This document shows, piece after piece, positions 60,578-64,000 of a stretch of DNA of 64,000 bases; positions within the stretch are counted from its first letter, which is position 1; every line of letters begins with the position of its first letter. The position numbers and the translations under genes were made by a program. The DNA is taken from positions 248,001-312,000 of the forward strand of contig CAVUBD010000035.1 in the NCBI GenBank assembly GCA_963739615.1, in the 5' to 3' direction. This stretch comes from Palsa-504 sp963739615. Lineage in GTDB: Bacteria > Actinomycetota > Actinomycetes > Streptosporangiales > Streptosporangiaceae. The notes under the pieces are model-generated. The model had not been told where the DNA came from and made no database searches. It saw only the letters and a list, made by a program, of their open reading frames with translations.

Positions 60578-60915
60578 ATGCCCGCGGCCGTCGTGATCGA
60601 CCAGGACCGGGTAGTGAGGTTCGCCGACGTTCACCAGGATCTGGACCGTGACCAGGATGCGGCGTTCGCGCGGCCTGCGAGGGGTTGCCGGACGACGTCA
60701 AGGAGCGCTTCGAGGGCCTGCACGTCACCCACGACTACCGGGCGGCGTTGCTCAGCTCCGGGCACGACTATCCGATCGTGGCCCACCCGCTCGTCCGCAC
60801 GCACCGCGAGACCGGCAGGAAGATCCTCTGGGTTAACTTCAGCCAGCACCCGTGGATCGTCGGACTTGACCGGGACGAGAGCAGGGAACTGCTCTCCATC
60901 GTCCACGACCAGTAA
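60578..60915 (+). pseudogene. Taurine dioxygenase (TauD/TfdA) fragment
   Basis: ATG 60578 opens about 30 coding-like codons (IDQDRVVRFADVHQDL). Then in a different frame a TauD middle section appears: GLPDDVKERFEGLHVTHDY, YPIVAHPLVRTHRETGRKILWVNFSQHPWIVGLDRDES. Both ends of the enzyme, including the second iron ligand His and Arg region, are missing. It would have released sulfite from taurine. Confidence 0.75.
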
Positions 60916-60940
60916 TGGTCGACCACGACGTAACAGGTCC

Positions 60941-61240
60941 GTGACGATCGGGGCAAAGGCCTTCCCGGACCGTTACGGCAGTAACGGCCGGACCGGCACG
61001 ATCGCGGTGCCGGTCATGGCCGGCGGCTGGGCCGGGCACATGATCGCGGTCGAGGTGCACCTACGCCCGGTGCTCGTGGAGCTCGGCGCCACGGCGCCGG
61101 CCCGCGGACTGTACGTCACCGAACCCCAGTTGGGACACCTAGACGCCGCCATGTCGAAGTGGGCGCAGAACGCTATCCCGCTGATCCGCCGGCCCTGGCC
61201 CGTTAGGTGGGCCGGAGGCGGCCCGCCGCCCGCAGCGTGA
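60941..61240 (+). pseudogene. Second SsuE-type FMN reductase, C-terminal half
   Basis: KAFPDRYGSNG... VPVMAGGWAGHMIAVEVHLRPVLVELGA is about 90% identical to residues 91-173 of ssuE at 53420-53944. The first ~90 residues are absent and the end reads through (PWPVRWAGG). A GTG at 60941 gives an open frame but no flavin site. Confidence 0.8.
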
Positions 61241-61242
61241 GG

Positions 61243-61347
61243 TCAGAGCGGGTGGATAGCGGGGTGGTGGTACAGCTGCGTCCGGTCGGGGCTGCGCCAG
61301 ACCAGGACGCCCGGCTGGGGTTGTTGGAGCCGCCAGCCCCGGGCCTG
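61243..61347 (-). pseudogene. C-terminal relic of a DUF222/HNH endonuclease
   Basis: QARGWRLQQPQPGVLVWRSPDRTQLYHHP then stop. It aligns with the 35799-35942 relic (QAQGWRLEQPAPGTLVWRTP). The HNH residues are cut off. Sits between the sulfur locus and the integrase, at the likely element boundary. Confidence 0.7.
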
Positions 61348-61400
61348 ACACCTTGGTGGTGATGTCGGCATTGCGGCTCCTGTCAGTTATATTAACACAT

Positions 61401-62885
61401 ATGACGATCCGCGACGCGATACAGCTAGCCGAGGCCAGCAGGCCACCCGACGGCGTCATCCGCTGCCTGATCTACGTGCGGATCAGCATGGACAAGGCCC
61501 ACGACGGGCACGGCGTGGCCAACCAGCTCGCCAAGCTGGAGAAGAAAGCCAACGAGCGCGGCTGGACGGTCCTGTACCGGCTGTCGGATAACGACATCGG
61601 GGTGACCCGCAAGGACCCGACCAAGCCGGGAAAGTACCGGCCAGGGTATGAGGAGGCGATGCGGCTGGTCGATGCCCGGGCGGTGGACGCGGTGCTGTGC
61701 TTTAAGTGGGACCGGTTCATCCGCGAGCCGCTGGACCTGGAGTACCTGATCCCCCGCTTCGACAGGGCCGGGGTGCGGTTCGCCGAGGTGGCCGGGAACA
61801 TCGACCTGGGCACCGACTCCGGGCGGCTGCACGCGCGGATCCTGATCGCGGTGGCCAAGGCCGAGCAGGAGCGCAAGGCCGAGCGGCAGAAGCTGGCGAA
61901 CGAGCAGGCGGCGGTCAACGGCAGGCGGTTCCTGGGCGGCCCGCGCCCGTTCGGGTACCGCGAGGATCACGTGACCGCGCACCCGGTGGAGGGCCCGGCG
62001 GTGGCGGAGGCGTGCGCGGCGCTGCTGGGCGGGGGCAGCATCAGCGGGATCATGCGGGAGTGGACCAAGCTGGAGCTGACGCCGCCGCAGCAGGACCGGC
62101 GCGGCACCACCCGGTGGAACCGGACCAGCATCCGGATGATCCTGCTGAACCCGCGGATCGCGGGCTTGTCGGTGTACCACGGGGAGATCGTCGGGCAGGG
62201 GAACTGGGAGCCGCTGGTGAGCGAGGAGACGTGGCGGGCGGTGCGGGGCATCCTGGAGGACCCGGCCCGCAAGCCGCCGCGCGGGGTGCGGACGCTGCTG
62301 GGCGGGCTGGCGTGCTGCCCGTGCGGGAACGTGGTCGCCGGGGGGCCGTCGCATACCGGGCACCGGGTCTACCGCTGCTCGATGCCGACCCGGGACCGGT
62401 CCTGGCCCGGCGAGCACGTGGCCCGGCAGGCCGGGCCGGTGGAGGACTTCATCACCAGGCTGGTGGTGGGGCGGCTGTCCCGCGCCGATGCCGCCGATCT
62501 GGTGGCCGTCGAGGAGGGCGGGCCGGATGTGGCGGCGCTGCGGGAGGAGGCGGCGGCGATCCGCCGGAACCTGGAGGAGATGGCCGCCGACCGGGCGCTG
62601 GGCCTGATCACCCGGCCGCAGCTGCTGGCCGCGACCGGGCGGGCGAACATCCGGCTGGATGAGATCGGGACCGAGCTGGACCACGCCGCGCGGGAGAACG
62701 TGCTGGCCCCGCTGGTGGCTGCCGAGAACGCGGCGGAGGTGTGGGAAACCCTGGACCTGTCCCGCAAGCGGGCGGTCATCAAGACGCTGATGACGATCAC
62801 GCTGCATTCGCCGGGCCGGGGAGCCCGCCGCCCGTTCGACCCGGCCACGGTCACGGTCACCTGGCGGCAGCCGGACGCCGCCTGA
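61401..62885 (+). mobile_element. Large serine recombinase / integrase
   Basis: 494 residues from ATG 61401. N-terminal resolvase domain: CLIYVRISMDKAHDGHGVANQ (catalytic Ser in VRIS), LCFKWDRFIREPLDLEYL, DSGRLHARILIAVAKAEQERKAER. Recombinase domain (about 180-270: FGYREDHVTAHPVEGPAV, RMILLNPRIAGL), zinc ribbon CCPCGNVV... VYRCSM and coiled coil (about 370-440). Catalyses site-specific attP x attB integration. Its promoter region has GTTA-TAT-TAAC. Intact; probably marks one end of the element. Confidence 0.92.
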
Positions 62886-62951
62886 GACCGGCCAGGATGC
62901 CCGGGCCCCGATGCCCGGGCCCCGATGCCGGGAGCCGGGGCGTCCTGGCGT

Positions 62952-63185
62952 TTACCTGCGGCGGGGGCGGCGCAGGAGGAGCGCGAGCGTGTCACGCTGC
63001 TGGCTGGACAGCGGCGGGGCGGCATCGACCAGCCGGGCGACGTAGGCATCCAGGCTGGTCTGCTGGTCATCTTCGGGGTGCCCGTCGTGGTCGGGGCATT
63101 GGTCTTGCTGGCTGTGCGCGGCCGGGGGCGAGCTGGACCTGGCTGGTCCCGGACGGACGGCGTGGAGGCCCGGCCGGTTCCTCAT
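62952..63185 (-). CDS. Small hypothetical protein of integrative elements
   Basis: 77 residues. The C-terminus SLDAYVARLVDAAPPLSSQQRDTLALLLRRPRR is a pattern common in small proteins beside actinomycete integrases and excisionases; its function is unknown. The N-terminus is Pro/Ser/His-rich and uncertain. Confidence 0.55.
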   Translation of the reverse strand: MRNRPGLHAVRPGPARSSSPPAAHSQQDQCPDHDGHPEDDQQTSLDAYVARLVDAAPPLSSQQRDTLALLLRRPRRR

Positions 63186-63293
63186 CCCCGGTCCCCGCTT
63201 TCACGGCGATGCTGGTCCCCTGACATGATTTAAAGCTACGTATCTGCTGCCGGACGGCAAATCAACGTGCGCCATCATAGACCGCGTTAAACG

Positions 63294-63366
63294 GCACCAG
63301 GCATCATTTAGCAGCACTGGACATCACCCGGCAGTACTGGATATCACTGACTAGTACGGCAGAATC
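63294..63366. repeat. Four iteron-like direct repeats, 20-bp period
   Basis: GCACCAGGCATCA (63294), GCACTGGACATCA (63314), GTACTGGATATCA (63334) and degenerate GTACGGCAGAATC (63354), exactly 20 bp apart. Suggests cooperative binding of an initiator or regulator. Confidence 0.7.
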
Positions 63367-63370
63367 TTTT

Positions 63371-63419
63371 TGCTTGAACCCGTAAACCGGGGATACGCCG
63401 CGTTCGGCGTGTTCAAGCA
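63371..63419. other. Nested inverted repeat
   Basis: Outer arms TGCTTGAAC / GTTCAAGCA, inner arms ACGCCG-CGTT-CGGCGT stacked on the 3' side. Not followed by T-run in either direction. Confidence 0.55.
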
Positions 63420-63713
63420 TTCACATAAACACGCCGCGCGGTAATCACCGGCCTGGGCCCCATTGCGCCACGCTAACCTCACCGGGCACAGGCGTCCGGC
63501 CGCTGGCCTGCGGCTCCGCGCGGCCGGCACCCCAGGCAGGAACCGGGAGAGCCTGGGGTCACCCAGGACCGATCTCGCCTTCCCGCGTGCGCCTGCGACC
63601 GCCACCTCAGCGGCGAGGAGGGTGGAATGCGCGGTCACTAACCAGCGCCTTTTGCTCTGGATGAAAGCAGCCCCGAACCACCGGAGCAAGATGTGGGCTA
63701 AACCCCCTCTTAC

Positions 63714-63785
63714 GTCTGGACCGGGCGCGGTCCAGACATACACTGGCACCGGGGCAGCGCCCCGGTAATACCTCTCGCCGAGAGG
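63714..63785. other. Three consecutive hairpins upstream of mobilisation gene
   Basis: GTCTGGACC-GGGCGC-GGTCCAGAC (63714-63737), ACCGGGGC-AGC-GCCCCGGT (63748-63766), CCTCTC-GCC-GAGAGG (63771-63785). All perfect stems. A short ACTTTTT run follows about 10 bp later. Candidate oriT or attenuator. Confidence 0.6.
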
Positions 63786-63851
63786 AAACCGGCGGGACTT
63801 TTTAACAAAGGGGGTCAGGAATTGGACGCGGCGAGCTGGGGGCAACAGCTG

Positions 63852-64000
63852 ATGACAGGCACCGTCAACGGAACCAGCGGAACCGGCGTCAGCGGGCAGG
63901 GCCGGCGGCGGGCCCGGCAGCCGGTCCCGCGTACGCGCCGGGTGGAGTTCACGCTGAGCGGCGAGGAACACGCGATCCTCGTGGAGGCGGCCCGGCGGGC
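63852..64000 (+). CDS. Mobilisation/relaxosome accessory protein, MobC-like (3' end outside window)
   Basis: Partial. Basic N-terminus (GQGRRRARQPVPRTRR) then VEFTLSGEEHAILVEAARR, the ribbon-helix-helix start of plasmid mobilisation (MobC-type) proteins. ATG 63852; an in-frame TTG at 63822 preceded by GGGGGTCAGGA is also possible. Such proteins bind oriT beside the relaxase. Confidence 0.6.
   Translation, partial: MTGTVNGTSGTGVSGQGRRRARQPVPRTRRVEFTLSGEEHAILVEAARR

Larger units (their letters stand above)
63186..63851. other. Non-coding control region of the element
   Basis: About 665 bp with no convincing gene on either strand. Holds the iterons, the nested repeat and the three hairpins; the part 63430-63700 shows nothing that I recognise. 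Confidence 0.5.

Noticed and set aside
63371..63419. tRNA-like gene or fragment as integration site
   Set aside because: No T-loop, anticodon arm or acceptor pairing could be fitted.
63351..63971. Minus-strand 206-residue frame at the right end
   Set aside because: Covers the hairpins and the antisense of the MobC-like start; no recognisable domain.

Overview
The window is high-GC DNA (about 70%) with GTG/TTG starts, ATGA/GTGA gene overlaps, SigK/RskA-like regulation, Tat and lipoprotein signals, an AfsR/SARP relic and DUF222-HNH endonuclease relics. It is chromosomal DNA of a soil- or plant-type actinomycete (Frankiales/Streptosporangiales-like is my guess). No rRNA, tRNA or CRISPR array was found.

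Layout. 0-3.6 kb: ECF sigma factor and RskA-type anti-sigma facing a small Tat-signal/DUF4331 operon. 3.9-10.7 kb: a dormancy/fermentation-type cluster (Acg-like nitroreductase, pyridoxamine-oxidase-fold protein, GCS2 ligase, acetate kinase, phosphate acetyltransferase, acylphosphatase), with a DosR-like dyad upstream. 10.7-22.3 kb: cNMP/CBS/DUF294 protein, two APC permeases, an MFS transporter, LacI and GntR regulators, an orphan zinc-finger anti-sigma, an acyl-CoA dehydrogenase and lysA. 22.8-27.1 kb: universal stress protein, a NarL-type two-component system whose kinase carries a PspC domain, a DUF1707 protein, and a locus with a 39-bp tandem repeat. 27.3-30.8 kb: a choline-kinase-like phosphotransferase overlapping a dimethylglycine-dehydrogenase-like enzyme. 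30.8-36 kb: a dense island of toxin-antitoxin-type modules, intact and broken, with a recurring ~19-bp motif at several module edges. 36-38.7 kb: a Baeyer-Villiger monooxygenase plus alpha/beta hydrolase operon.

38.8-48 kb is the strangest part: about nine gene relics, most of which keep a beginning and an end (sometimes of two different genes) while the middle is missing. These are PucR, MetH/MetE, MetK, CocE, SARP/TPR, a beta-propeller, PflB, TauE and a hydrogenase-type subunit. Intact pspC-DUF1707, a GDSL lipoprotein, vapBC and lysE sit among them. Enolase follows.

49.5-61.2 kb is an organosulfur locus: ssuCBA-type ABC transporter, SsuD-like monooxygenase, FMN reductase and a multi-rhodanese protein, with broken persulfide-dioxygenase-like, taurine-dioxygenase-like and second FMN-reductase genes. 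A GH65 phosphorylase plus beta-phosphoglucomutase cassette interrupts it. Promoters of the first and rhodanese genes share a TTGTCA -35 element, and the first overlaps a 14-bp inverted repeat. From 61.4 kb a serine integrase, 20-bp iterons, stacked hairpins and a truncated mobilisation-type gene mark one end of an integrative element running off the right edge.

All functional names rest on motif recognition by eye. No database search was run.
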